From: JBGSPL01 sp964511435
Lineage (GTDB): Bacteria > Patescibacteriota > CPR2 > UBA1875 > CAIMLA01
Assembly: GCA_964511435.1 (NCBI GenBank)
Contig: CAZEFH010000006.1
Span: 1-50,223 of the forward strand
Reading direction: 5' to 3'
DNA: 50,223 nucleotides
Every line of letters begins with the position of its first letter. The first letter of the stretch is position 1. The notes beneath the pieces are model-generated. The model made no database searches and was not told where the DNA came from. It saw only the letters and a program-made list of their open reading frames with translations. Positions 33,138-41,476 of this stretch are shown here, in pieces. A program made the position numbers and the translations under genes.

Positions 33138-34844
33138 TTATATTTTAGATATAACTTTACCTCTCGAAGTTTCTACACAAATACCAATTGCCAGGATTGC
33201 CATAAGTTGTCCGAGAGGGAGCTCTTTCTTTGGAAGCAAGTCACTAGTATCAATAATAGTATCCTTTTCTTTGTATGAGTTAATAAGTGACGCTATTGTA
33301 TCGACAATTGAAAGTGGATTAGTATCACAAAGATTATTTTCAGAATACCTTGCTTGCAAACTTAAGCTATCTCCAACATTTGGTAGAATTTCAGTCTCAA
33401 ATCTTTTAATAAAATCTTCGCAATTTGATTTTACTATTTTCTCTACAGTATCAATTAACGTTGAATCAATAATATTTATATCATAGTTTTTCCCTGATCC
33501 TATGTTAATTGAAGCAATCCAGTTCTTACCAATTTTTTGTTTTTTCTTATCGACAGTTGGGTCATAATTTGTGAGGTTAACTGTAATATTTCCGCCTTTT
33601 ATCGGATGTTTTCTGAAAACAGAATCGCTCTTCTTCTTAGGCGGTTTGCTAAAGTCCTTTTCGGTAAAATTATCATTTAGATTATTTACCTTATTGATGC
33701 TATCCAATTGGTTATCAAATGCTATACCGCTATGCTTAATAGTTGATAAGCCCATTTTTTCTTTAATAGCCAGGGCCAATGCAAAGCTCATATGTGGGCA
33801 TACTGCATTTCCTATTAACCTCCATTTAGTTCCTTCGCTACCACTAAATTGATAACAATAAGGAAAGCCCATAAGCGTGGACACTTCCCTAATAGTTGGG
33901 AGTCTGTATTCGCCATTTCCAATTCTCTTTGTTTCGGATTTGTAAATAATAGCTTCTCTAGTGCTTGCCGAGCGAGTGGCCATTATTGTTCTACTTGGTT
34001 TTGTATTGTTTTCAGGGAATGACATTTTCCCCATAAAAGGATGATTCTCTTTTAAGTATTTTGATTCTCTCCATTCAGTTTCAAATACACCCGTATCATA
34101 ATAGTGGTCCGATATTTTATCGCTTGTCAATTTTAGCTGCGAGTAATTTGGGTCTGCCCAAACTTTTTTAGCTGTTTCGTTAGGTTTGGGCATTTTACCC
34201 AAAATCGAACCTAAACTAACAGGTTCTCCTTCGTGAGTTTTTTTAGGATTCAAAAATTCACCAGTTTCTACAAACTCACCACAAACAAATCTTTGTCTCT
34301 TTTGAGGAGAACCATAATCTGCTGCAGTTAAAACGGTTCCATTGTTTTTAACTTTTATTGCTATGTCTTTTGGATTTTTACCAATTGATTTAGCAAAATC
34401 TGATAGTTCCAAGTCTTCAAAGCTATACTTCTCTGCTACATAGTTTCTTGAATTGGGAACATTCTCCATATACCAGGCTTTTAGAACTGAGTTTTTCTTA
34501 AATTTTTTGTAAGCTACTATTCTTAAGTAGGAAAGTATTAGACGTATACCAAGTGTTTTATCAGCCTTCCCAGCATTATTAGACATCGAGAATGAAACAC
34601 AAGGAGGACTGCCAACTATAACTTCGCTGTCTTTTATTTGCTCGTCAATTTTAGAAACGTCACAGTTTTCAAAAATTAAAATGTCTGTTACTTTGTCTTC
34701 TAAATCGTGGTTAATATTGTGTGTGATAACAGCTGGGTTCCAATTATCAATACCCATAACAACATTGAATCCTTGTTGTCTGAATCCTTCTGAGAAACCA
34801 CCAGCACCACAAAAAAAATCTACTACTCTTAAATTAGCCTTCAT
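33138..34844 (-). CDS. DNA (cytosine-5-)-methyltransferase
   Basis: 568 residues. Motif I VVDFFCGAGGFSEGF (about 7-21), motif IV GSPPCVSFS with catalytic Cys82, motif VI ENVPNSR (about 127), motif VIII PQKRQRFVCGE and motif X (GNAVCPHMSFALA) are all present, so the catalytic core ends near residue 365. About 200 further residues (from KKKSDSVFRKHPIKGG) are not part of a typical enzyme of this class and are unrecognised. Divergent from a Sau3AI-type nuclease, so it should protect the same site, plausibly GATC. Confidence 0.92.
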   Translation of the reverse strand: MKANLRVVDFFCGAGGFSEGFRQQGFNVVMGIDNWNPAVITHNINHDLEDKVTDILIFENCDVSKIDEQIKDSEVIVGSPPCVSFSMSNNAGKADKTLGIRLILSYLRIVAYKKFKKNSVLKAWYMENVPNSRNYVAEKYSFEDLELSDFAKSIGKNPKDIAIKVKNNGTVLTAADYGSPQKRQRFVCGEFVETGEFLNPKKTHEGEPVSLGSILGKMPKPNETAKKVWADPNYSQLKLTSDKISDHYYDTGVFETEWRESKYLKENHPFMGKMSFPENNTKPSRTIMATRSASTREAIIYKSETKRIGNGEYRLPTIREVSTLMGFPYCYQFSGSEGTKWRLIGNAVCPHMSFALALAIKEKMGLSTIKHSGIAFDNQLDSINKVNNLNDNFTEKDFSKPPKKKSDSVFRKHPIKGGNITVNLTNYDPTVDKKKQKIGKNWIASINIGSGKNYDINIIDSTLIDTVEKIVKSNCEDFIKRFETEILPNVGDSLSLQARYSENNLCDTNPLSIVDTIASLINSYKEKDTIIDTSDLLPKKELPLGQLMAILAIGICVETSRGKVISKI

Positions 34845-34891
34845 CCGCCCGCCTTTATATTTACCCTTAATAGTGTTATCTTAATTATAAT
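34845..34891. promoter_or_regulatory. Overlapping divergent promoters of the restriction-modification pair
   Basis: The 47-nt gap holds a minus-strand TATAAT (34884-34889) for the methyltransferase and a plus-strand TATCTT with upstream TG (34877-34882) for the nuclease; ATTATAAT reads as a -10 in both directions. Two polymerases could not occupy it together, a layout suited to balancing the two genes. Confidence 0.5.
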
Positions 34892-36244
34892 ATGAAATTA
34901 ACCTATGATCAAGCTAAACCTGAAGAAATTGAAAAGTTTGCACAAAATATAGTTGGCAAGTCTCTTAGAGATTATATTGGTCCAGAAATTATACCAACTT
35001 TAAGTAGGGGTAAAGGCAAATTTGGACAAGCAATCGAGAAGTATTATTTTGGTATAAACCCAGGTAATTCTCCTTACCCAGATTTCAAAGAAGCTGGCGT
35101 CGAACTTAAGACTACAAGAATCAAGAAAAACAGTAAAAATCAATGGACTCCAAAAGAAAGATTGGTCTTAAACGCAATTAACTATATGACAGTCCACCAA
35201 GAGGAATTTGAAAGTAGTTCCTTAATGGTTAAGGCTGGATTGATGCTCCTAATGTTTTATAAGTATGAAGGTGAGCCAACTGATCTCGAGTATATAGATT
35301 ATGTAATTGAAATTGCAAGACTTTGGAAATTCCCTGAGAAGGATTTAGAAATAATTAAAGATGATTGGGAAAAAATATTAACTAAAATCAGAAATGGTGA
35401 AGCTCATAAACTTTCAGAAGGGGATACAGTTTATCTTGCAGCTTGTCATAAGGGGGTTAACTCACAAGACGTTACTCCTCAACCATTTTCTGAAATTTTA
35501 GCACAAAAACGAGCATTCTCACTAAAGCAAGGATACCTAAAGTCTGTTCTTAATGGATTGATTGATGCTGAGGAAATAATAAAAAGAGACGATGAAATTC
35601 AGCAAGAGAGCTTTGAACAAATTGTTCTTAAAAAATTTAGACCATATCTTGGAAAAACTATTGAAGAAATTCACACAGAACTTAATTTAGATATTAACAA
35701 GCGTGCTAAATCCTATTACTCTGATGTTACTAGAAAAATACTAGGAGTTAGTAAAAGAAAGATTGAAGAGTTTGAAAAAGCAAATATTGCAGTTAAAACA
35801 ATTAGACTCAGAAAAAATGGCGTTCCAAAAGAGGATATTTCATTTCCATATTTTAAGTATAAAGAACTTGCTGTTGAAGAATGGGATGATTCACCGCTAA
35901 GAGAAAGAATAGAAAAAAAGTATCTTTTTGTTGTATATCAATATACAGAAGAGAATAATCTGAAGTTAGTTAAAGTAATGTTTTGGACAATGCCGTATGA
36001 AGGTAGGTTAGAAGTTGAAAAAGTTTGGAACATAACCAAGGAAAAAGTAATAGCAAATCTTTATAATGAGCTTCCTAGGTCTACAGAAAATGAAGTATCA
36101 CACGTTAGGCCACACGCAAGAGACGCAGCTGATCAGATTGAAGGCTTAGATGGAACAATGCAAAAAAAGAAATCTTTTTGGATAAACAAGGCTTATATAG
36201 GTAGTCAAATAGGGCAAACAGATATTGATTCTATTTCTGTATAG
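34892..36244 (+). CDS. Type II restriction endonuclease, Sau3AI/MutH family
   Basis: 450 residues. The N-terminal catalytic MutH-like domain has KGKFGQAIEKYYFGI and PYPDFKEAGVELKTT; Asp64, Glu71 and Lys73 have the D-x6-ExK spacing of MutH/Sau3AI. The second half (residues about 230-450) is the non-catalytic MutH-like domain of Sau3AI. Family members cut at GATC, so that site is the prediction. The ATG is 9 nt beyond the TATCTT box with no Shine-Dalgarno, so it is probably nearly leaderless. Confidence 0.9.
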   Translation: MKLTYDQAKPEEIEKFAQNIVGKSLRDYIGPEIIPTLSRGKGKFGQAIEKYYFGINPGNSPYPDFKEAGVELKTTRIKKNSKNQWTPKERLVLNAINYMTVHQEEFESSSLMVKAGLMLLMFYKYEGEPTDLEYIDYVIEIARLWKFPEKDLEIIKDDWEKILTKIRNGEAHKLSEGDTVYLAACHKGVNSQDVTPQPFSEILAQKRAFSLKQGYLKSVLNGLIDAEEIIKRDDEIQQESFEQIVLKKFRPYLGKTIEEIHTELNLDINKRAKSYYSDVTRKILGVSKRKIEEFEKANIAVKTIRLRKNGVPKEDISFPYFKYKELAVEEWDDSPLRERIEKKYLFVVYQYTEENNLKLVKVMFWTMPYEGRLEVEKVWNITKEKVIANLYNELPRSTENEVSHVRPHARDAADQIEGLDGTMQKKKSFWINKAYIGSQIGQTDIDSISV

Positions 36245-36261
36245 ATATAGATAGTATGAGG

Positions 36262-36290
36262 GACTCCTAAACGAGCCCCCACCCCACCTT
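36262..36290 (+). repeat. Post-gene motif, copy 1
   Basis: GACTCCTAAACGAGCCCCCA shortly after the nuclease stop; resembles copy 4 (CTAAAC followed by a CCCCCA run). Confidence 0.4.
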
Positions 36291-36351
36291 GTTTGAAGTG
36301 TCTAAAAATGCTATAATAAAGCCAATTTGTGGCTTTATTTAGGGGTGTTGT

Positions 36352-38232
36352 ATGAAAATACTTAGTGCTGTAACGGTTAAATGTTATAAAACAATCTACA
36401 ACCAGAGTGTTGAACTTTTGGATTTTAATACTTTTGTTGGAGCAAATGAAACTGGAAAATCAAATCTACTATCGGCTATAAACCACATTTCGAGCTTGGA
36501 AAGAAAAAACAACTTTACAACAGCTGAATTTAAGAGAGATTCTGATAATTGGCCAGACGATGAAATAAGAATTACATATCAGGTGATTATTACAGATAAA
36601 ACTACTCCGCTTTTATTGAAACAATTTCCTCAAATACTTAATCACAAGATTAACATTACAAAGGCTGGAAGCTGTCAAAAACCTTTTGGATGGTTTTATT
36701 CAAACCCAGAAAATTCTAGTTATTTCCCTGAAATCATAGAAGTTTTGAATAAGGAAAAGTTCTTTGAAGCTTTTAGTGGTAGTCTGCCTGAGAGCGAGAA
36801 GCAGTTAATCGAAAAAAGAGGTTGGCTATATAAGAGTGGAATAAGTTTTGGTCATAACCCCTACAAGCAGCTTAAACAAGATGGTTTTATTAAGTTAATG
36901 GAGGATTCAAAACGAGACGAAATCTTTTTGCTTGAACTAGGTGCAGAAGTAAAAACAAACTTAAATATAGTTTACTGGTCTTACAAGGAAGAAAATTTTA
37001 TTAGTAGCCGTGTGAATATTGATGAGTTTATTGCTGCCCCAGATAATTTTAGTGCTCTTGATAACATTTTTTCTGTGGCAGGTATTGGTAGGGAAAAATA
37101 CCAGTTTCTCAAGAGTAACCCAATTGATTTGGGAAATGGTTTAATTGATTCAGCTAATGCTGCAATTACGGATCTTATTAAAACTCATTGGAAAACAAAC
37201 AAGAATGTCGAATTAAAAATGCAAATTAGCGAAAACTTCATCGATATTAACTTCACCGATTCTTCAATGACCTTACCTCCCAACTTAAGAAGTGATGGTT
37301 TCAAGTGGTTTATTAGTTTTCTTATATACTTCAAAAGTCGAGTATCAAAATTAGAAGGAGCAATACTTTTAATTGATGAGCCTGGTTCTACATTGCATCC
37401 AGGAGGGCAAAAAGATGTTTTGGCGGAGCTAATAAGACTCTCAATAAATAATCAGCTTATATACACAACTCATCAAACCTTTATGATTGATAAAAATAAC
37501 CCCAAAAGCATTCAATTATTAACCAGAAATAAGTTAGTGAAAAGGAAGGGTAAAGATTGTTTTGATACCAATATAGAGCGGATTAGTAATAATACTAAGT
37601 ATATCTTGAAGGATAAACTGCTTAGAGAGGCTTTAGGTTTTACATTGGCTGACGTTTCTACTATTAGTGATAAAAATATACTCGTAGAGGGCGTGTTTGA
37701 TAAAGAGGTATTAACTAAAGTAGCTCAAAAAATAGGAGCTATTGACTTAAATGAAACATCAATAGTCGATGCGGGCAGAGCTAGTAATATACCTCATTTA
37801 GCACAATATCTTGCTAGTAATAACCTAGAAGTTGTTTGTCTTTTTGATTCAGATGATGCTGGAAAAAGTGGCTATAACAAAGCAAAAAACAATAAGAAAA
37901 TTACACCATTCAAGATTACAGAATTTACAACGGACACAGCTGAAACCATAGAAGATATCCTTCCTTTGAAGACTTTAGAAAGAGGAAGGGAAAAATTATT
38001 TCAAGATTTAGGGAAACAAGTCCCTACCGCTGCCATAAAGAAGCCAATCATAAAAGAGATGAAGGGTGTTTTGGAAGAAGATCCAAACACAGATAGAAAG
38101 AGAATGTTCGAAAATATCTTAGCAGAAATTATATCAGAAGATGTTGAAATAATGACTGATGAAAATTTTGACACTGAGTATTCTACTATCATTAAAATTG
38201 CTAAAAAACTAGGAGAAAAACTAGGTGATTAA
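36352..38232 (+). CDS. OLD-family ATP-dependent nuclease (AAA ATPase + TOPRIM)
   Basis: 626 residues. The SMC-like ATPase has Walker A GANETGKS (30-37), a C-terminal signature region and Walker B ILLIDEPGSTLHPGGQ (about 340). The TOPRIM nuclease has the Glu motif ILVEGVFDKEVL and the DxD motif LFDSDDAG (about 500). A helical C-terminus follows. OLD proteins include phage-exclusion nucleases and GajA of Gabija. The next gene here is not the UvrD helicase of Gabija but an alpha/beta hydrolase overlapping by 8 nt. A TATAAT box (36312-36317) leads into a hairpin AAAGCC/GGCTTT at the mRNA 5' end, then AGGGGTG before the ATG. Confidence 0.9.
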   Translation: MKILSAVTVKCYKTIYNQSVELLDFNTFVGANETGKSNLLSAINHISSLERKNNFTTAEFKRDSDNWPDDEIRITYQVIITDKTTPLLLKQFPQILNHKINITKAGSCQKPFGWFYSNPENSSYFPEIIEVLNKEKFFEAFSGSLPESEKQLIEKRGWLYKSGISFGHNPYKQLKQDGFIKLMEDSKRDEIFLLELGAEVKTNLNIVYWSYKEENFISSRVNIDEFIAAPDNFSALDNIFSVAGIGREKYQFLKSNPIDLGNGLIDSANAAITDLIKTHWKTNKNVELKMQISENFIDINFTDSSMTLPPNLRSDGFKWFISFLIYFKSRVSKLEGAILLIDEPGSTLHPGGQKDVLAELIRLSINNQLIYTTHQTFMIDKNNPKSIQLLTRNKLVKRKGKDCFDTNIERISNNTKYILKDKLLREALGFTLADVSTISDKNILVEGVFDKEVLTKVAQKIGAIDLNETSIVDAGRASNIPHLAQYLASNNLEVVCLFDSDDAGKSGYNKAKNNKKITPFKITEFTTDTAETIEDILPLKTLERGREKLFQDLGKQVPTAAIKKPIIKEMKGVLEEDPNTDRKRMFENILAEIISEDVEIMTDENFDTEYSTIIKIAKKLGEKLGD

Positions 38233-38977
38233 GATAACAAATAGTAATAATGAAATACTTGATTATTCTTTAGATGGTGACCTTGATAGTGCAAGTATTA
38301 TAATACTTTACAACCACGGATTTGGAACAGATAAGCACGAGAGGGGTTTGTCTGACGATATAGTTTCTAAACTTACATCGAACTATAAAGAATTAGCTAT
38401 TTTGAGATTTAGTTACGCGGGATATGGAAAAAGTGAAGGAAAACAAGAAGAAAAAACACTAGATACAATGGCTGATGACTTAATTAGTGTTTGGGATTTT
38501 ATTGAAAACAATAAGTCAAAAAATTCACTCTTAAGAACAATAAGTTTTTCTCTCGGTAATCAAGTTTTAACAAAGGCATATGCAAAGAAGAAGCCTTTAT
38601 TTGATAAGATTATTTGTGTAAATCCAGCCAGATTTTCAACGGGGCAAGAGAGTAAAGAGAAATGGTGTTCAAGACCAGGAGTAAAAGAAGAAAATGGTGT
38701 AATGTTTATACCGAGAGCTGATGGTTCTATTACAAAAATAGGAGAAGCATTTTGGAACTCTATTGATCCTGAGGCATATAAAAGGACCTTAGAGGAAATA
38801 GCTAATAATTTTGACTCAACTTTAATTAGGGCGACAGAAGATCATATTGTTGATAATGAAGAGTTAACTAGTTTATCTTTTAAGAAAATAATAGAAATAC
38901 CAGGAGATCATAATTTTTCAAAACTTGAGGATAAAGAGGTTTTTCTAAACAAGTTGGCTGAAGTAATCAGTTCCTAA
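38225..38977 (+). CDS. Alpha/beta hydrolase coupled to the OLD nuclease
   Basis: 250-residue serine hydrolase. Oxyanion region YNHGFGTDKHERG, SYAGYGKSEG, nucleophile elbow SFSLG (Ser109), an acid candidate in RATEDHIVDNE, and catalytic His in PGDHNF (about 229). No signal peptide, so cytosolic. The start is GTG, overlapping the nuclease gene by 8 nt, which indicates coupled translation and joint function. Substrate unknown; it could act as an effector or as an editor of a lipid, ester or modified nucleotide. Not a known Gabija partner. Confidence 0.85.
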   Translation: MIKITNSNNEILDYSLDGDLDSASIIILYNHGFGTDKHERGLSDDIVSKLTSNYKELAILRFSYAGYGKSEGKQEEKTLDTMADDLISVWDFIENNKSKNSLLRTISFSLGNQVLTKAYAKKKPLFDKIICVNPARFSTGQESKEKWCSRPGVKEENGVMFIPRADGSITKIGEAFWNSIDPEAYKRTLEEIANNFDSTLIRATEDHIVDNEELTSLSFKKIIEIPGDHNFSKLEDKEVFLNKLAEVISS

Positions 38978-38978
38978 A

Positions 38979-39025
38979 GTTCTAAACTCGTTCCACCAAG
39001 CTCGCCAAAGTAAGCATGATGGAAC
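38979..39025 (+). repeat. Post-gene motif, copy 2
   Basis: GTTCTAAACTCG starts directly after the hydrolase stop and is followed by CTCGCCAAAGTAAG and TGGAAC. It shares TTCTAAACTCG with copy 4 and CGCCAAA...TGGAAC with copy 3. Confidence 0.45.
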
Positions 39026-39078
39026 TAGAGTTCCAATAAAATTTAAGGCTAGCATTGCTAGTCAGCCCCTACTAAGTG

Positions 39079-39116
39079 ATTAGCACACTGACTAGCTCAG
39101 AGTGCTAATTTTGTTT
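39079..39116 (+). terminator. Intrinsic terminator directly before the DUF2130 gene
   Basis: ATTAGCAC-A-CTGA-CTAGC-TCAG-A-GTGCTAAT, a 12-bp stem with one symmetric A/A mismatch, followed by TTTGTTT. The AAGGAGG of the next gene begins at once, so it may also act as an attenuator for DUF2130. Confidence 0.75.
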
Positions 39117-39126
39117 AAGGAGGAAT

Positions 39127-40410
39127 ATGAATACAATCACCTGCCCAAAATGTAATCATGAGATTGAAATTGATAAGGTACTAGAAGGACAAATTGAACA
39201 ACGTGTTATTGTTGCCGAAAAGCAAAAACACGAATTAGAAATTGCCAAAATTATTTCTGAACAAGAATCTTTACGCAAAAAAGAAAAAGAAGAGTTTGAA
39301 ATACAAGTGGCGAAAAAGATTGAAGGCGAAAAAGAATTATTACGTAAACAATCAGAAGCAGACCTTGAAATTGAAAAGAAACGTATTGAGCAATCTTCAG
39401 CGAATGAAAAAAGGAAGGCCATTGCCGAACAGGAGTCTATAGTTGAACAGTTAAAACACGATGCCGAAAGCTCCGCTAAACAGAATGAAAGCCTTCGCGA
39501 ACAATTAAAGAGTCTAATGGATTCACTCGCCGAAGAAAAAAATGCCCGAGCAAACGCTGAGTTAGAAGCACAAAAGAAACTATCACTAGAAGCCGATAAA
39601 ATTCGAGAGGAAGTATCGAGGTCAGCAGACGAAAAATATAGACTTAAGACATTAGAACAAGAAAAAAAGATCGCTGATATGCAAAAATCGCTTGATGAAG
39701 CACAACGTAAAGCCGCTCAAGGATCGCAACAAAACCAAGGTGAGGTACTAGAGTTGGATTTAGAGAATCGTCTCAGAGAAGAATTCCCTATAGATGATAT
39801 CTCAGAAGTTAAAAAAGGACAAAGGGGTGCTGATATTGTGCAAACTGTTAAAAACCGTAATCTTGCATCCTGTGGAATTCTATTATGGGAGACGAAAAAT
39901 GGTAAGTGGCAACCTGCATGGGTACCAAAATTCAAACAGGATATACGCGAAGCAACTGCAAACATTGGTATTATAGTCTCACAAGAATTACCTGGTGAAT
40001 TTGGGGACATGAAACAGCTCGAAGCAAATGTTTGGGCAGTTAAGCCAAAATTGGCACCAATTCTCGCCTCCGCATTGCGAGGAACAATTTTACAGGTAGA
40101 TGCGGCAAATCGAAATAATGAAGGCAAGGATGCAAAAATGGAAGCACTTTACCAATTTTTAGTAGGGCCAGAATTCCGTCATCGTGTGGAGGCGATAGTA
40201 GAAAACTATGGCACACTACAAGCCGAGATCGAGAAAGAGAAACGCGCAGCTGCACTTCGTTGGTCACATCAAGAGAAAGCAATTCGCTGTGTTATAGATA
40301 ATACTATCGGTATGTACGGTGATCTACAAGGGATAACAAGCAGAGCATTGCCAGCTATAAAATCGCTTGAACTTGACGACGGTATTGAGTCAGAGTCAGT
40401 GAGTACTTAG
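39127..40410 (+). CDS. DUF2130 domain protein with long coiled coil
   Basis: 427 residues. An N-terminal CPKCNHEIEI (one CxxC) is followed by a Glu/Lys-rich coiled coil to about residue 200, then the DUF2130 domain (LDLENRLREEFPIDDISEVKKGQRGADI and CGILLWETKNGKWQPAW). The domain's conserved E/D-x-K-type residues suggest a restriction-endonuclease-like fold similar to RmuC, but no activity is established. Shine-Dalgarno AAGGAGG. Common in mobile islands. Confidence 0.88.
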   Translation: MNTITCPKCNHEIEIDKVLEGQIEQRVIVAEKQKHELEIAKIISEQESLRKKEKEEFEIQVAKKIEGEKELLRKQSEADLEIEKKRIEQSSANEKRKAIAEQESIVEQLKHDAESSAKQNESLREQLKSLMDSLAEEKNARANAELEAQKKLSLEADKIREEVSRSADEKYRLKTLEQEKKIADMQKSLDEAQRKAAQGSQQNQGEVLELDLENRLREEFPIDDISEVKKGQRGADIVQTVKNRNLASCGILLWETKNGKWQPAWVPKFKQDIREATANIGIIVSQELPGEFGDMKQLEANVWAVKPKLAPILASALRGTILQVDAANRNNEGKDAKMEALYQFLVGPEFRHRVEAIVENYGTLQAEIEKEKRAAALRWSHQEKAIRCVIDNTIGMYGDLQGITSRALPAIKSLELDDGIESESVST

Positions 40411-40435
40411 TAATATATAATAATTAAAGGGAAAA

Positions 40436-40651
40436 ATGGAAAGACAAAATGTAACATCTTCACATCTCGTTTCAGTTGGATATAATCCAGCCAGCGCTAC
40501 ATTGGAAATAGAATTTCATAAGCGAGCGGTTTACCAATATTTCGATGTTCCTCTAGCTGTTTACAACGGGTTAATGACTGCGTCATCACATGGTGAATAC
40601 TGTGATGCAAATATTAAGAAAGCTGGTTATAGATATAGTAGGATCAGCTAG
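40436..40651 (+). CDS. KTSC domain protein
   Basis: 71-residue KTSC domain: SSHLVSVGYNPASATLEIEF, YQYFDVPLAVYNGL and the C-terminal IKKAGYRYSRI. These domains often sit beside or within nucleic-acid enzymes; function unknown. AAAGGG precedes the ATG, 25 nt after the DUF2130 stop, so it is likely cotranscribed. Confidence 0.85.
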   Translation: MERQNVTSSHLVSVGYNPASATLEIEFHKRAVYQYFDVPLAVYNGLMTASSHGEYCDANIKKAGYRYSRIS

Positions 40652-40685
40652 TCTCGACACCTCTCGCTTCGCCAAATGGAACAGC
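40652..40685 (+). repeat. Post-gene motif, copy 3
   Basis: TCTCGCTTCGCCAAATGGAAC follows the KTSC stop and is flanked by direct CAGCTAG repeats. TCGCCAAAT also matches the tRNA-Asp 3' end plus 3 nt. Confidence 0.4.
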
Positions 40686-40751
40686 TAGAACCATGAATGG
40701 TTCTTAAAATTAAACGTGTCAGAAATGGCACCTTTTTGTTATACTTTCCTT

Positions 40752-41288
40752 ATGGAAAAACTTACTCAACTTATACCGGGCAACCCTGGCACAAGTTATG
40801 TTACATGTTTAATGTTTGCTTTAAGTAAGAAATATAATATTGAAATTGCTAATGATAAGCAAATAGAGATTTTTTGTAATGGGATCAGCGTTTCAAGAAA
40901 AACGTTTTTTGCCAAGACAATTGACCTTATCAGTAACGAATATGATAAGCACATTTACGGATTTACCGATAATATGTATTTATTAAATTTGGCAAAAGAC
41001 GAGTCAGATAATCTTTTAGTATCCTACAGGACTTTCAGTTTAAACGAAGTAACTTTAAATGAGTTGATAGAAAGATATGGATATGTAATTTTGTCAGCTG
41101 ATATTTTTTATTTTAATAACAGCTATCATGACTACCACTTCTGTTGTATAGGGAAACATAAAGGTAAATACAGCTTGTTTGAACCTAAATCAGGAACTGA
41201 AAAAGAAGTAAGCAATCAGGAAATTAAGAGACTTATCCAGTCGATTAGTAAAAATCTAAGTGATGCAGTATTAGCTTTTTGTATATAA
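40752..41288 (+). CDS. Papain/C39-like cysteine protease candidate
   Basis: 178 residues. NPGTSYVTCLMFAL places Cys19 at the head of a helix, and HDYHFCCIGKHKGKYSLFEPKSG places His129 on a strand followed by an acidic or polar residue, the order of a papain/C39 fold. The Cys context is not the usual QxxxxCG, so activity is uncertain. The ATG at 40752 lies 6 nt after TATACT (40740-40745), a leaderless layout; an upstream GTG-type start is rejected for that reason. No adjacent ABC transporter. Confidence 0.55.
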   Translation: MEKLTQLIPGNPGTSYVTCLMFALSKKYNIEIANDKQIEIFCNGISVSRKTFFAKTIDLISNEYDKHIYGFTDNMYLLNLAKDESDNLLVSYRTFSLNEVTLNELIERYGYVILSADIFYFNNSYHDYHFCCIGKHKGKYSLFEPKSGTEKEVSNQEIKRLIQSISKNLSDAVLAFCI

Positions 41289-41289
41289 G

Positions 41290-41320
41290 CTTCTAAACTC
41301 GCCCCCATACTTTCGCGAAA
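41290..41320 (+). repeat. Post-gene motif, copy 4
   Basis: CTTCTAAACTCG directly after the stop, then CCCCCATACTTTCGCGAAA. See copies 1 and 2. Confidence 0.45.
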
Positions 41321-41368
41321 TATAACCACCATAACTAGGTCATATACTGTTTAGATATATTAATACAA

Positions 41369-41476
41369 TTGTAAATAGACGATAATTGTTGTATAATTGC
41401 CTCGGAAATATGGAGGGTCGATGCCAGAAATGGTAGAGACCCTCTTTCGGCACCCACAGCAGAGAGGGGCACTCCC
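41369..41476 (+). promoter_or_regulatory. Promoter and leader of the 195-residue protein gene
   Basis: TTGTAA (41369-41374), 17 nt, TATAAT (41392-41397). The leader holds a hairpin GAGGGTC/GACCCTC (41413-41444), then GAGGGG before the ATG. The promoter has the same boxes and spacing as that of the radical SAM gene. Confidence 0.7.

Larger units (their letters stand above)
29660..41330. mobile_element. Integrated AT-rich island next to tRNA-Asp
   Basis: Composition drops sharply after tRNA-Asp and the gene set becomes accessory: serine recombinase, small unknown genes, restriction-modification, OLD nuclease, DUF2130. The left edge at the tRNA 3' end is clear. The right edge is uncertain; AT-rich sequence ends near 41.3-41.4 kb, before GC-richer genes. 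I could not find a convincing direct repeat of the tRNA 3' end there, so the right end is an estimate. Confidence 0.65.

Noticed and set aside
36352..38977. Gabija defence system
   Set aside because: The OLD nuclease is GajA-like in layout, but the partner is an alpha/beta hydrolase, not a UvrD/PcrA-type helicase.
39080..39108. CIRCE (HrcA) operator upstream of DUF2130
   Set aside because: The half-sites TTAGCAC and GTGCTAA are present but 15 nt apart instead of 13, and the sequence forms a full terminator stem with a T-run, which explains it better.
40669..40710. Intrinsic terminator AGAACCA-TGAA-TGGTTCT after the KTSC gene
   Set aside because: The hairpin is real but is followed by TAAAATT, not a T-run, so termination is doubtful.
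41289..41420. Right attachment site of the island as a direct repeat of the tRNA-Asp 3' end
   Set aside because: No repeat longer than about 9 nt was found there; TCGCCAAAT at 40669-40677 is too short to call.
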